64,000 bases of DNA from an uncultured Bacteroides sp. (lineage in GTDB: Bacteria; Bacteroidota; Bacteroidia; Bacteroidales; Bacteroidaceae), in the NCBI RefSeq assembly GCF_963678845.1, contig NZ_OY787464.1, forward strand, positions 1,426,001-1,490,000. The letters are read 5' to 3'. A program made the position numbers and the translations under genes. The notes under the pieces were generated by a model. The model was given only the letters and a program-made list of their open reading frames with translations. It made no database searches and was not told the origin of the DNA. Positions 53,745-62,737 of this stretch are shown here, in pieces (positions within the stretch are counted from its first letter, which is position 1; each line of letters begins with the position of its first letter).

Positions 53745-54309
53745 ACTGATTCATATTATAATCGAATACTAATTCCGCATCTTTTAATCTATCATGGTGC
53801 ATATCTTTCTCTGATAAAACTACATTATCAGCAGGTATTTGCCAGTCAATGCCTAAATCTGGATCGTCCCACGCCAAAGCACCTTCACTTTGTGGAGAGT
53901 ATAAATTATCACATTTATATTGAAACACAGCCTCTTCACTTAATACAGCAAATCCATGCGCAAAACCACGAGGAAGAAAGAACTGCCGTTTATTTTCCGC
54001 ACTCAGTTCTACCGCCACATGTTTTCCATAAGTAGGAGAACCTTTGCGAATATCAACAGCCACATCGAGAACTTTACCCTTTACAACACGAACCAATTTT
54101 GATTGTGCATAAGGAGGTTTCTGAAAATGAAGTCCTCGGAGCACTCCATAAGTAGATTTTGATTCATTATCCTGTACAAAAACAGTGTTACAAACCTGTT
54201 CTTCAAAGTTCTTTTGAGAAAATGACTCAAAGAAATAGCCCCTATCATCTTTAAACACACTAGGTTCTATAATCACCACACCTTCGAGTTCAGTTCTAAT
54301 TACATTCAT
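53734..54309 (-). CDS. rfbC: dTDP-4-dehydrorhamnose 3,5-epimerase
   Basis: 191 residues of the cupin fold. Seen: RGLHFQKPPYAQSKLVRV with the catalytic His, VLDVAVDIRKGSPTYGK, and LPRGFAHGFAVLSEEA. It inverts C3 and C5 of the 4-keto sugar, giving the L-series. It lies between rfbA (3 bp gap) and rfbB. The usual final reductase rfbD is not in this window. Confidence 0.96.
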   Translation of the reverse strand: MNVIRTELEGVVIIEPSVFKDDRGYFFESFSQKNFEEQVCNTVFVQDNESKSTYGVLRGLHFQKPPYAQSKLVRVVKGKVLDVAVDIRKGSPTYGKHVAVELSAENKRQFFLPRGFAHGFAVLSEEAVFQYKCDNLYSPQSEGALAWDDPDLGIDWQIPADNVVLSEKDMHHDRLKDAELVFDYNMNQYEF

Positions 54310-54312
54310 ATT

Positions 54313-55182
54313 CTATTTCGCTAAACCTAATAAATACTGACCATACTGATTTTTTCTCATTGGTTGAGCCAATTCAATCAGCTTATCTTTACATATCCAG
54401 CCTTTTTTATAAGCAATTTCTTCCAAGCAAGCCACCTTTAAGCCCTGCCTTTTTTCTATCACCTCTACAAAAGTTGAAGCTTCAGAAAGAGAATCGTGCG
54501 TACCCGTATCAAGCCATGCAAAGCCACGTCCTAAAAGCTGCACCTTCAAATCACCCTCTTTAAGGAATTCCTGGTTTACTGTAGTAATTTCGAGTTCACC
54601 ACGAGCAGACGGCTTTATGTTCTTAGCCACATCTACCACTTTATTAGGATAAAAATAAAGCCCTACAACCGCATAATTTGATTTCGGTTGCAAGGGTTTT
54701 TCTTCTATACCAAGTACATTTCCTTCTGCATCAAATTCTGCAACTCCATATCGTTCGGGATCATTCACATAATAGCCAAACACTGTCGCTTTTTGATTAT
54801 CAGCATTCTGAACAGCTTCAGAAAGCATCTTCCCAAAACTTTGGCCATAGAATATATTATCCCCTAACACCAGGCAAGCCGAATCATTGCCAATAAATTC
54901 CTCACCAATAATAAAAGCTTGCGCTAATCCATCTGGGGAAGGTTGTTCTGCATATTCAAGAGTGATACCATAATCAGAGCCATCTCCAAGCAATCTTTTA
55001 AATCCAGACAAGTCTTGAGGAGTAGATATTATTAGAATTTCTTTTATATCAGCCAACATTAAAACCGATATCGGGTAATAAACCATTGGTTTATCGTAAA
55101 TTGGGAGCAACTGCTTACTCACACCTTTTGTTATCGGATACAATCTTGTACCTGAACCTCCTGCTAGAATTATACCTTTCAT
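54313..55182 (-). CDS. rfbA: Glucose-1-phosphate thymidylyltransferase
   Basis: 289 residues. Makes dTDP-glucose. Seen: GGSGTRLYPITKGVSKQLLP, LGDNIFYGQ, GIEEKPLQPKSNYAVVGLYF and FAWLDTGTHDSL, all in family order. The start of the dTDP-sugar branch, upstream of rfbC and rfbB. Confidence 0.97.
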   Translation of the reverse strand: MKGIILAGGSGTRLYPITKGVSKQLLPIYDKPMVYYPISVLMLADIKEILIISTPQDLSGFKRLLGDGSDYGITLEYAEQPSPDGLAQAFIIGEEFIGNDSACLVLGDNIFYGQSFGKMLSEAVQNADNQKATVFGYYVNDPERYGVAEFDAEGNVLGIEEKPLQPKSNYAVVGLYFYPNKVVDVAKNIKPSARGELEITTVNQEFLKEGDLKVQLLGRGFAWLDTGTHDSLSEASTFVEVIEKRQGLKVACLEEIAYKKGWICKDKLIELAQPMRKNQYGQYLLGLAK

Positions 55183-55188
55183 TTTTTT

Positions 55189-55944
55189 TTATTTTATTTT
55201 AGAATAAACATATTCCTTAGAAATATTCAATAAAAACAATGTATTTCCAATAATATATCTGCGCCACATCCTCTTAGGTTCTTTAATTAGACGGTATAGC
55301 CATTCAAGGCTATTTTCCTGCCACCACAAAGGGGCCCGCTCCACGGTGCCTGCATAAAAATCAAACACTGCGCCGATAGTACCAATATGTCCCTTTACTT
55401 CCAATTCGCGTAAATGACTGTATGCCCATTTCTCCTGCTTTGGTGCTGTCATTCCTATCCAAAGCAGGTGGGGTTGTACTCGGTTTACAGCAGCTATCAT
55501 CTCTCTGTTGTCCTTTTCTGAAAACTCCAGCTTATAGGGCGGAGAATAGGTATACACATCCAGATGTGGATACTCTTCGGCTGCACGTTGTTTAATTTTT
55601 TCCAATATAGCCTCATGACTTCCAAGAAAAAATACTTTTTTCTGCTTTTGTTCGCTGTTCTTTGCTCTTTGTTCTAAATTCGCCATCTCCCACACAAACA
55701 AATCCCAACCGGCTGTACGCTCTATCGTTTTTCCCTGCAGCCATTTCATAGCTTTTACGATACTAGCACCATCGGGTAAAAGCACATCGCCTTTGAGCAA
55801 AGCTTCTGCAAAAAGTGGATCTTTCCTCGCCGTATTGTACGAATGAGCATTGATTGTATTCACTAATAATTTACCAATTGGTAAATCAGCTAATCTATCT
55901 TGACTTTGTAACAACTGTATGTTCTTTATATTCAACCTACTCAT
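55189..55944 (-). CDS. WecG/TagA/CpsF-family glycosyltransferase
   Basis: 251 residues. This family adds the second sugar to an undecaprenyl-linked primer. Seen: LLPDGASIVKAMKWLQGK with the catalytic Asp, FFLGSHEAILEKI, WIGMTAPKQEKW, and the C-terminal FDFYAGTVERAPLWWQ with LIKEPKRMWRRYI. It contains a short Gln/Lys-rich insertion near residue 95 (EQRAKNSEQKQKK). It suggests the polysaccharide uses a WecA/MraY-type primer. It ends the operon part that precedes the rfb genes. Confidence 0.92.
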   Translation of the reverse strand: MSRLNIKNIQLLQSQDRLADLPIGKLLVNTINAHSYNTARKDPLFAEALLKGDVLLPDGASIVKAMKWLQGKTIERTAGWDLFVWEMANLEQRAKNSEQKQKKVFFLGSHEAILEKIKQRAAEEYPHLDVYTYSPPYKLEFSEKDNREMIAAVNRVQPHLLWIGMTAPKQEKWAYSHLRELEVKGHIGTIGAVFDFYAGTVERAPLWWQENSLEWLYRLIKEPKRMWRRYIIGNTLFLLNISKEYVYSKIK

Positions 55945-56031
55945 TTTTATTGTTTTTTATTGCTTGTCTTTGCCGTTTCTATTTTTTTATTACAGAATAT
56001 AAAAAAACAAAACTGCTATTTAGTCATGCTA

Positions 56032-57771
56032 CTAATAAAATAATTTGCACGTTTTTTTATGAATTCTGCCAGATTCTTTAATAATAGATTTTACCTCTTT
56101 AGGCCATTTTCTATTTGATATAAAAATATTATTTTTATATATGCAATTTGCACCTTTTAATGTTTGTATTTTAGTGTCAAAATAATTATTTTCAATTGTA
56201 TCATTCTCTGAACTAGTATGCCATAAGTGAATCCATTTTTTTGTATGCATTACAACATTATAATCCCATCGCATATTACTGCTTCCAACATCTGGGTAAA
56301 GAGATCCACTAGTGTTGAATTGATAATTAATAAAATTGTGATGAATGTGTGACCCAGGTTGAGAACTTAGAGTATAAATACCACCTCCATCACGTAATTC
56401 CATCATAATTGAATCAATATAATTATAACTTATATCATTTTTTATTCCTGCAACAATTTTAGAATTATATCCCCATCCAACAGAAATACCAGAATAAGGA
56501 AGATGGTGAATTTCATTATGAGTAATACTTGTATGAGTTGTGTATCCAACAAGAATTCCTACACACCCTTTATATTCCTCCGCCACATGTGAAATATAAT
56601 TATTTCTAATAATATTACCGATTACATTTTCTTCCCCGACACCGTTTATGTTCTTTAGGTTCCCAATAGAAATAGCACTACCAGAAATATCATCAAATAT
56701 ATTATTTACAATTTTATTATTTTTGCAACCTGTAAAAAATTGCAAACCAGTAGCGCCAAGATGCGTAAACCTACAATTCTCTATTCGAATATTTTTACTA
56801 TATTTAAAGCTAATATTAGCTGGCATTTGTCTATTTTCTGTCGGAATTTGCCATGGATCAAATAAATCAGCCTGAGTACAAGGAAATCCATGATCTGAAT
56901 TTGGAAATAGCCATGTAGCATATGAAAAAGTAATCCCAACAAATTGAACATTGCTAATATTATTTGCAGAAATGAGAGTTTCAAGCCTAGGTAAAATTAT
57001 GCTTGCATTATTTAAATCTTCATTTTTTTTAGGTATATAATAAAGTTCTCCTTTCTTTCTATTTAGATACCATTCGCTACATGAATCCAACAATTCAAAT
57101 GCATTCTCAATCCAAACAGGAGGTGCATCATACTGAAAATGGATATATCTCCAATAGGGTTGAGCCATTGTTACATGTCTATTATGTAAAAAGGATATAT
57201 GACCTCGATGGCATTTCCACTCTTTAAAAGAAACGACTTCAACCTGTGCAATATCTTTCCAATTCATTACATTTTCAGGGCAATCATAGCCATCCCCATT
57301 CTCAATCCAGCCAGAAGCGTCTTTACTTCTCGCCCTAACAGCCCGAGTTCCATTAACGTATAATTGTCTGGAATTCTCGATGGTGTCAACATTCGCTTTA
57401 TAAATATGCATAACTGAGTCATATAAAGCCCACTGTCTAATCCTTTTGCCTCCACTTATTATCGGTTGTTCTGAACGATATGCCCTATAAATTATATTAT
57501 AGCCATTAGTTCCAGAATCACAAGAAGATAATGTAAATGTTGAAGGTAATTCATATGTCCCACTTCGAAGATAAATTATAATATCTCCACTCATATTTTT
57601 ATTTATAGTTCTTACTACATCTCTAGCCTTTGTTATACTGGCAAATGGAAGTTCTAGAGTTCCAGGGTTACTATTATTACCTAAATTAGAGATATAATAC
57701 ACTTTCTGACTTCTTGCGAATATGTTTGTTTGCAATACAATTAAAGTCCAAAAACAAAGTACATATTTCAT
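56032..57771 (-). CDS. Right-handed beta-helix protein, possible polysaccharide-active enzyme
   Basis: 579 residues with a short signal peptide (ending near NIFARS). VYYISNLGNNSNPGTLELPF and SITKARDVVR near the start, GTYELPSTFTL, then repeated N-x-I-x-x-N turns (for example NKIVNNIFDDISGSAISIGN and HIHHNFINYQFN), the signature of a parallel beta-helix. The layout recalls family GH141 and related lyases, but catalytic residues are not recognised. A secreted enzyme inside a surface-polysaccharide locus might trim or release the polymer. The sequence is noticeably AT-rich. Function unknown. Confidence 0.65.
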   Translation of the reverse strand: MKYVLCFWTLIVLQTNIFARSQKVYYISNLGNNSNPGTLELPFASITKARDVVRTINKNMSGDIIIYLRSGTYELPSTFTLSSCDSGTNGYNIIYRAYRSEQPIISGGKRIRQWALYDSVMHIYKANVDTIENSRQLYVNGTRAVRARSKDASGWIENGDGYDCPENVMNWKDIAQVEVVSFKEWKCHRGHISFLHNRHVTMAQPYWRYIHFQYDAPPVWIENAFELLDSCSEWYLNRKKGELYYIPKKNEDLNNASIILPRLETLISANNISNVQFVGITFSYATWLFPNSDHGFPCTQADLFDPWQIPTENRQMPANISFKYSKNIRIENCRFTHLGATGLQFFTGCKNNKIVNNIFDDISGSAISIGNLKNINGVGEENVIGNIIRNNYISHVAEEYKGCVGILVGYTTHTSITHNEIHHLPYSGISVGWGYNSKIVAGIKNDISYNYIDSIMMELRDGGGIYTLSSQPGSHIHHNFINYQFNTSGSLYPDVGSSNMRWDYNVVMHTKKWIHLWHTSSENDTIENNYFDTKIQTLKGANCIYKNNIFISNRKWPKEVKSIIKESGRIHKKTCKLFY

Positions 57772-57846
57772 AAACCTTATAATATATTAAAATATAAAGA
57801 GTATCTACCAATTATAAGTTACCAAAACACTCTAAATATAGAGTTA

Positions 57847-58878
57847 TCAAAAAGATATTTTACTAATCTTACGCTTTTTCCAATAAACAAAAAAATCGTT
57901 GCCTTCACCGTAGAGCCAGTCAATTGTTTCTTTTACATTATCTGCTAAGTTTGAATTCCTAACACCAAACAAATTAACAGTTATGTTACTTGGTGCATAG
58001 AAATCTTCAATCATATTTTTGTAACGAACTGTATATAGTGGAAATTTTACACCTACTTTTCTTAATACATCTCCGGTTTTGGCTCCAAGATAAAAAATTA
58101 ATTTTGGGAAAATACGTGCAGATTTATTATTTAACTGATTTGAAATCTCATTAAATAACATATATGAATCAATTGGAACATCACCCAAATAAAATGTACT
58201 ATGATTTACAATATCCAAATCAGCGTTCAAAATTTGATCTAATTGATATACCAAATTTTTCACATACGCATAAGTACGGATTACGGGATTTTTAGTTGGA
58301 TGAATGTAGTAACCTTTACCTATAATTTTCCAAAGTTCTTCTGGATATCGCATGTGCCAAGGCCCCCATACATTACATGGGCGAATAATTGTCCATGGGC
58401 ACATCATTCCTGAATTTCGAGTCATTTCTTCATCCATCATTTTACTAATTCCATAAGTTGTATGAGGTGCATAGGTATTATCTTTTGCAGGCAATGGGAT
58501 AGTTTTTGATTTATAAACATACTGAGTTGAAGTGATAATCACATGCTTAACATAATTATGTCTCATTATTTCTGAAATTACATTTTCAGAACCTTTATAA
58601 TTCTCAATATAGTCCTCTAAAACATCACTTAAAGTATCTGTCCTTGCTGCTAGATGAATAATTATATTAGGATTATATTTTTCAAAAACATCAGAGAGGT
58701 TTTCAGTGTTCATTATGTTTCCTTTAAACCAATAATCACTTTGTTGTTTTTTAGTTGGAGGAGCCTTATCAAAGTTTATAATTTTCCCATATTTTTTTGT
58801 CTCAAAAAATTCTATTAGGTTTGTACCAATAAAACCTGACCCACCAGTTATTAATATAGTGTCATCTTTTGTTATCAT
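57847..58878 (-). CDS. NAD-dependent epimerase/dehydratase (SDR), nucleotide-sugar type
   Basis: 343 residues. ITGGSGFIGTNLIEFF is the Rossmann motif; ITSTQYVYKSKTIPLP and YGISKMMDEEM give the Ser/Thr and YxxxK catalytic residues. It probably reduces or epimerises a 4-keto sugar in this locus. It lies just upstream of the beta-helix gene in the leftward operon and follows the GT4 gene by 13 bp. The exact substrate cannot be read. Confidence 0.85.
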   Translation of the reverse strand: MITKDDTILITGGSGFIGTNLIEFFETKKYGKIINFDKAPPTKKQQSDYWFKGNIMNTENLSDVFEKYNPNIIIHLAARTDTLSDVLEDYIENYKGSENVISEIMRHNYVKHVIITSTQYVYKSKTIPLPAKDNTYAPHTTYGISKMMDEEMTRNSGMMCPWTIIRPCNVWGPWHMRYPEELWKIIGKGYYIHPTKNPVIRTYAYVKNLVYQLDQILNADLDIVNHSTFYLGDVPIDSYMLFNEISNQLNNKSARIFPKLIFYLGAKTGDVLRKVGVKFPLYTVRYKNMIEDFYAPSNITVNLFGVRNSNLADNVKETIDWLYGEGNDFFVYWKKRKISKISF

Positions 58879-58891
58879 TCTAATATAAAAT

Positions 58892-60001
58892 TTAAATGTC
58901 TATAAATGCTTCTTCTATCTTAGATAGATACATATCTAATGTATATTTCTTCTCAAATAATTTACGGCTATAATCCCCCATTTCTTTCAATATATTTCTA
59001 TCCACATATAATTTTTCAAGAACATCTGCTATTTGATCTGAATTCTTAATTTCAACAAAAAAGCCATTATTCTCTTCCTCTACTACACTTTGTATACCTC
59101 TCCATTTAGTAGTAACTAATGGCATTTGATACATCATTCCTTCGAGAAGTACAAGACCAAAAGACTCTGATGAAAAAAAACTTGGATAACAAAAAACATC
59201 TGATGATAAAAAAAGATTTTGTTTTTCTCTTCCACTCACAACCCCCTTGTAAAAAACCTTTTCTGACAAGTTATACTCATCTACTTTTTTAAAAAACTTG
59301 TCTTTATATTCCAAAGATTCAAATTTTCCCGCAATATTAAATCTAATGTCAAAATTTTTTTTACTGAGTTTATAAATTGCATCAAGAATATAACCTTCTC
59401 CTTTCTCACTATTTAAAAGTCCCATAAAAAAAATAGTCAAATATGAAGTTTCAGCGTAACTCAATCTGGCTTGGCACTTATTTTCATCTGGGATACCTAA
59501 TGGAATTATTAGAGTTTTTTTAGCTAATAAATATTCTGCATCTTTGGGGTTATACATTGAACTAGTTATAGCAAGATCCGGTTTATCTAGAACTGAATAT
59601 ATGATATACCTCAGAAATCTGTTATAAGTCAACATATTCTCGCTGATACCTGCAGCATGAAAATGATAAATTACTTTTTCGAACAAAAATCTAGTAAAAA
59701 ACAAAATTATTACATCTCTTAAAACAGCTACTTTTGGCACACTACTTGGAGGGTAATAAAGTATTTTTGCATTATATTTAAACCTATATAGCCATATATT
59801 ATAAATTACTGTAAACAAATGTGCAACTTTATACAATGAAAATTTACCTCTATCATTAAATTCACGAGAGAAGTTCATTCTAACATGATAAAGAATTAGT
59901 TTTTTATAATTTGCTTCAAGCATATACTTTATCATTAGTGCTTGCCCTCCATATGGAGGTGGAGTTTGACCAACAACCAAAATTTTTTTTACTTCACTCA
60001 T
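58892..60001 (-). CDS. Glycosyltransferase family 4
   Basis: 369 residues of a GT-B fold. PPPYGGQALMIKYML near the N-terminus is the acceptor-side glycine loop. FFMGLLNSEKGEGYILDAI starts the C-terminal domain, and SESFGLVLLEGM is the EX7E donor-binding motif. It transfers a sugar from a nucleotide donor to the lipid-linked oligosaccharide in the cytoplasm. Which sugar is unknown. Confidence 0.92.
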   Translation of the reverse strand: MSEVKKILVVGQTPPPYGGQALMIKYMLEANYKKLILYHVRMNFSREFNDRGKFSLYKVAHLFTVIYNIWLYRFKYNAKILYYPPSSVPKVAVLRDVIILFFTRFLFEKVIYHFHAAGISENMLTYNRFLRYIIYSVLDKPDLAITSSMYNPKDAEYLLAKKTLIIPLGIPDENKCQARLSYAETSYLTIFFMGLLNSEKGEGYILDAIYKLSKKNFDIRFNIAGKFESLEYKDKFFKKVDEYNLSEKVFYKGVVSGREKQNLFLSSDVFCYPSFFSSESFGLVLLEGMMYQMPLVTTKWRGIQSVVEEENNGFFVEIKNSDQIADVLEKLYVDRNILKEMGDYSRKLFEKKYTLDMYLSKIEEAFIDI

Positions 60002-60011
60002 ATTTGTATAA

Positions 60012-60824
60012 TCAATATAGATATTTAGTATAAGAAATATTTTTATATTTTTTCATAAACCTATAATCATTAAAATAATATCCATTTATTAACTTTACAA
60101 AGCCATAAATTAAATAATAAACGGACTTTTTACTCCTAACAAAGCCATTATATTCATTGCATATTTCAGCCCAATCTTTGTCCCATATATTTCCACCAAT
60201 CGCTGTTTTAGTAGTTGAATAGACACGAATAGCACCTAAGGGTATATTTATAACTTTAATAGAGATATTATTTGTCAAAGCTCTAATTACAAATTCAGCA
60301 TCCATACAAGCATGAAAATCGGTTCTAAAATAGCCTATCTTTTCAAACAAACTTCGTTTCCAAAACATTCCCTGTTGATTTATATTATAACAACCATGTT
60401 TTGCAAACCATTTGTTTATAATTGAATGTGTCTGTTTGATGATAAAATCATTCAAATCTATTTCTAATGAAATCCCCATAAGAAAATCAACATTATGATT
60501 TTTTAAAAAAAAGTCTCCAACATACTTCAAAGCACCAGGAAGTAGCACATCATCGCTATTTATATAGCATACTATATCTCCAGTTGCTCGTTGCATCCCT
60601 TTATTGATTGCATCTGTTTGACCATTATCTCTTTCACTAACCCAATAACTGATCTTTTCACTATATTTTTTTATTATTTCTACAGTACTATCTTTTGAAC
60701 CACCATCTATTATAAAATACTCTAAATTAGGATAATTCTGAGATAAGATTGAAATTATCGTCCTTTCAATAAATTGGCCTTGGTTATAAGAAGGTGTAAC
60801 TACTGTAATTTTAGGATAATTCAT
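60012..60824 (-). CDS. Glycosyltransferase family 2
   Basis: 270 residues of a GT-A fold. ITVVTPSYNQGQFIERTI is the nucleotide-binding start, then IDGGSKDSTVEII, DAINKGMQRATGDIVCYINS followed by DDV (the Asp pair that binds metal), and CMDAEFVIRA. Adds one sugar to the repeating unit. Its start overlaps the end of the next upstream gene by 4 bp, so the two are translationally coupled. Confidence 0.93.
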   Translation of the reverse strand: MNYPKITVVTPSYNQGQFIERTIISILSQNYPNLEYFIIDGGSKDSTVEIIKKYSEKISYWVSERDNGQTDAINKGMQRATGDIVCYINSDDVLLPGALKYVGDFFLKNHNVDFLMGISLEIDLNDFIIKQTHSIINKWFAKHGCYNINQQGMFWKRSLFEKIGYFRTDFHACMDAEFVIRALTNNISIKVINIPLGAIRVYSTTKTAIGGNIWDKDWAEICNEYNGFVRSKKSVYYLIYGFVKLINGYYFNDYRFMKKYKNISYTKYLY

Positions 60825-61702
60825 AGAATTAAATTATTAATTGTATAATACTTAATCTCACCCAATAAACCTTGAATCTTAGTACTATCAAAATATGTAT
60901 GATCACTTTCAAGTCTCAAATCTTTATCAGGCCAAGGGACAGCTATTACTGTTGTTCTATATTTCTTTGCAATAACATTTGCTACTTCCTTTAAAGAATA
61001 AGTTTCACCTCCAATATTATATATTTCTCCATTAGATTTTTCATTAAAAGCTCCATATACCATTTGATAGCACAGATCCTCCATGTAGGTGAAAGTACGT
61101 TTAATGCTTCCTCCTCCAAATAAAGTAATGTTTTTTCCTGAAGAAGCCATTTTTATAAAAAAACCTACTGTACCAAAAGAATAATCATTTCCTAAAAGAT
61201 TTCCATAAGGAATGCAAATACGAAAAATTGTATATGGTATATCAAAGCTAGCTCTATAAGCATAAAGTATTCCTTCGCATGTTAATTTATTTACAGCATA
61301 AATAGTTTTTGTTTCTTTATCATCATTTTCCGTTAAAGGCTTATCTGCACCTTTATACACCAATCTAGTTGATGGGAAAACGATTTTTGGTCTAAATTGA
61401 GAAAAGCGAATTGCATCAAGTAGATTTAGTAGTCCTATTTCATTAATTGAAATATATTTTTCATAAAAATCAAATCCGGCATAGGTACCTGTTATTCCTG
61501 CAAAGAAGAAAATATAATCTACATCTAAGTCGATACTATTTACAGATATTCTATCTGTTAAATCTATCTTCTCATAATTATCAAATCCAGCCTCATTTTC
61601 TTGAATATCATAACATTTTGGAATAATACCATTCTTTTTTAGATACCATTCAATATGCCTTCCAATGTATCCATTTGATCCGATAATTGCACATTTTTTC
61701 AT
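60821..61702 (-). CDS. NAD-dependent epimerase/reductase (SDR), candidate 4-ketoreductase
   Basis: 293 residues. IIGSNGYIGRHIEWYL Rossmann motif, VFPSTRLVYKGADKPL, and YAVNKLTCEGILYA with the YxxxK pair. It overlaps its neighbours by 4 bp on both sides (GT2 gene and the Gfo/Idh gene), so it is part of a tight block. With the 2,3-dehydratase and 3-ketoreductase candidates upstream it could carry out the last 4-keto reduction of a dideoxysugar. That role is inferred from context. Confidence 0.85.
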   Translation of the reverse strand: MKKCAIIGSNGYIGRHIEWYLKKNGIIPKCYDIQENEAGFDNYEKIDLTDRISVNSIDLDVDYIFFFAGITGTYAGFDFYEKYISINEIGLLNLLDAIRFSQFRPKIVFPSTRLVYKGADKPLTENDDKETKTIYAVNKLTCEGILYAYRASFDIPYTIFRICIPYGNLLGNDYSFGTVGFFIKMASSGKNITLFGGGSIKRTFTYMEDLCYQMVYGAFNEKSNGEIYNIGGETYSLKEVANVIAKKYRTTVIAVPWPDKDLRLESDHTYFDSTKIQGLLGEIKYYTINNLIL

Positions 61703-62730
61703 TTTACTAGATTTTTAAATTGTGTAACCAAGTCTGCTTGTCTTTGAAGAACCAAATAATTTCTTTCCCGAAAAGATGTTTCAATTATACAAGTTTTAAA
61801 ATAAGAGATTGACTTCAAAAAAGCATCATCTGATGGAAGTTTAATTTCTTTTTGTTGCTGATTTTTTCTTATTACATAATTCGGTACAAAATTAACAGGA
61901 GCTGTTAAAATTCGATTAGATGTGATAGAGCCTTTACTCCCCCATATTTCAATATCACATTTATAATCATTATCCATACCAAAAGCAAGTTGTGCTGTTA
62001 AACCTTCATCATTAACCATTGTTGCAGTACCAAAAATATCGACATCAAAATCCGAAATATAATTAAGATTTGCATTAACTATTTTTGCCGTATCACCAAG
62101 TAAATAATTTCCATATTTGATTGTATAACCACCAGCATCTAATAAAGCACCACCACCCAATTCCTTATTATACCTAAAATCAGAAATAGACCTGCGCGGA
62201 AAACCAAAGGATATTCGGTACAAACGGACATCACCAATTTCACCTTTTTTAATTAAGTCACTCAAGATTTGCAATTGATTATGAAATACAAACATATAAT
62301 TTTCATGTATTGCCAACTGATTAAGTTGTGCTAATGAAATTAAATCCAATGTGTCTTTTGCATTTGTTGTAGCTGGCTTTTCCACAAAGACATGTTTCCC
62401 CATTTTGAGTGCAAACTTAGACCATTTGTAATGCAAAGCTGGAGGAAGTGGGATATAAATTGCATCAATATCATTTGAAAATAGAATTTCTTCATAACTA
62501 TCGAATATTTTACCTCCAAAATTATCTACAAATAATTTCGCCCTATTTCGTTCAGAATTCTGTTGATTAACGATTTGTTCCAAGGCTGTTTTTGATAATA
62601 AATCACCAAACCATTCAGCTGGACTAGCTATGGCTACACCAATATATTGAAATTCATTGTCATTCTGTAAAGCGGGAAGAAATCTTCTAAAAGCAATTTC
62701 AGAAGGACATATTATACCAATTTTAATCAT
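61699..62730 (-). CDS. Gfo/Idh/MocA-family oxidoreductase, candidate sugar 3-ketoreductase
   Basis: 343 residues. IKIGIICPSEIAFRRFLPAL N-terminal Rossmann part, HVFVEKPATTNAKDT with the conserved EKP, and GGGALLDAGGYTIKYGNYLL in the catalytic domain. In deoxysugar pathways such enzymes (TylC1 or KijD10 type) reduce the 3-keto group formed by a 2,3-dehydratase. The neighbouring gene encodes that dehydratase, 7 bp away. The pair strongly suggests 2-deoxygenation of a dTDP-sugar. Confidence 0.85.
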   Translation of the reverse strand: MIKIGIICPSEIAFRRFLPALQNDNEFQYIGVAIASPAEWFGDLLSKTALEQIVNQQNSERNRAKLFVDNFGGKIFDSYEEILFSNDIDAIYIPLPPALHYKWSKFALKMGKHVFVEKPATTNAKDTLDLISLAQLNQLAIHENYMFVFHNQLQILSDLIKKGEIGDVRLYRISFGFPRRSISDFRYNKELGGGALLDAGGYTIKYGNYLLGDTAKIVNANLNYISDFDVDIFGTATMVNDEGLTAQLAFGMDNDYKCDIEIWGSKGSITSNRILTAPVNFVPNYVIRKNQQQKEIKLPSDDAFLKSISYFKTCIIETSFRERNYLVLQRQADLVTQFKNLVK

Positions 62731-62737
62731 AAGAAAA

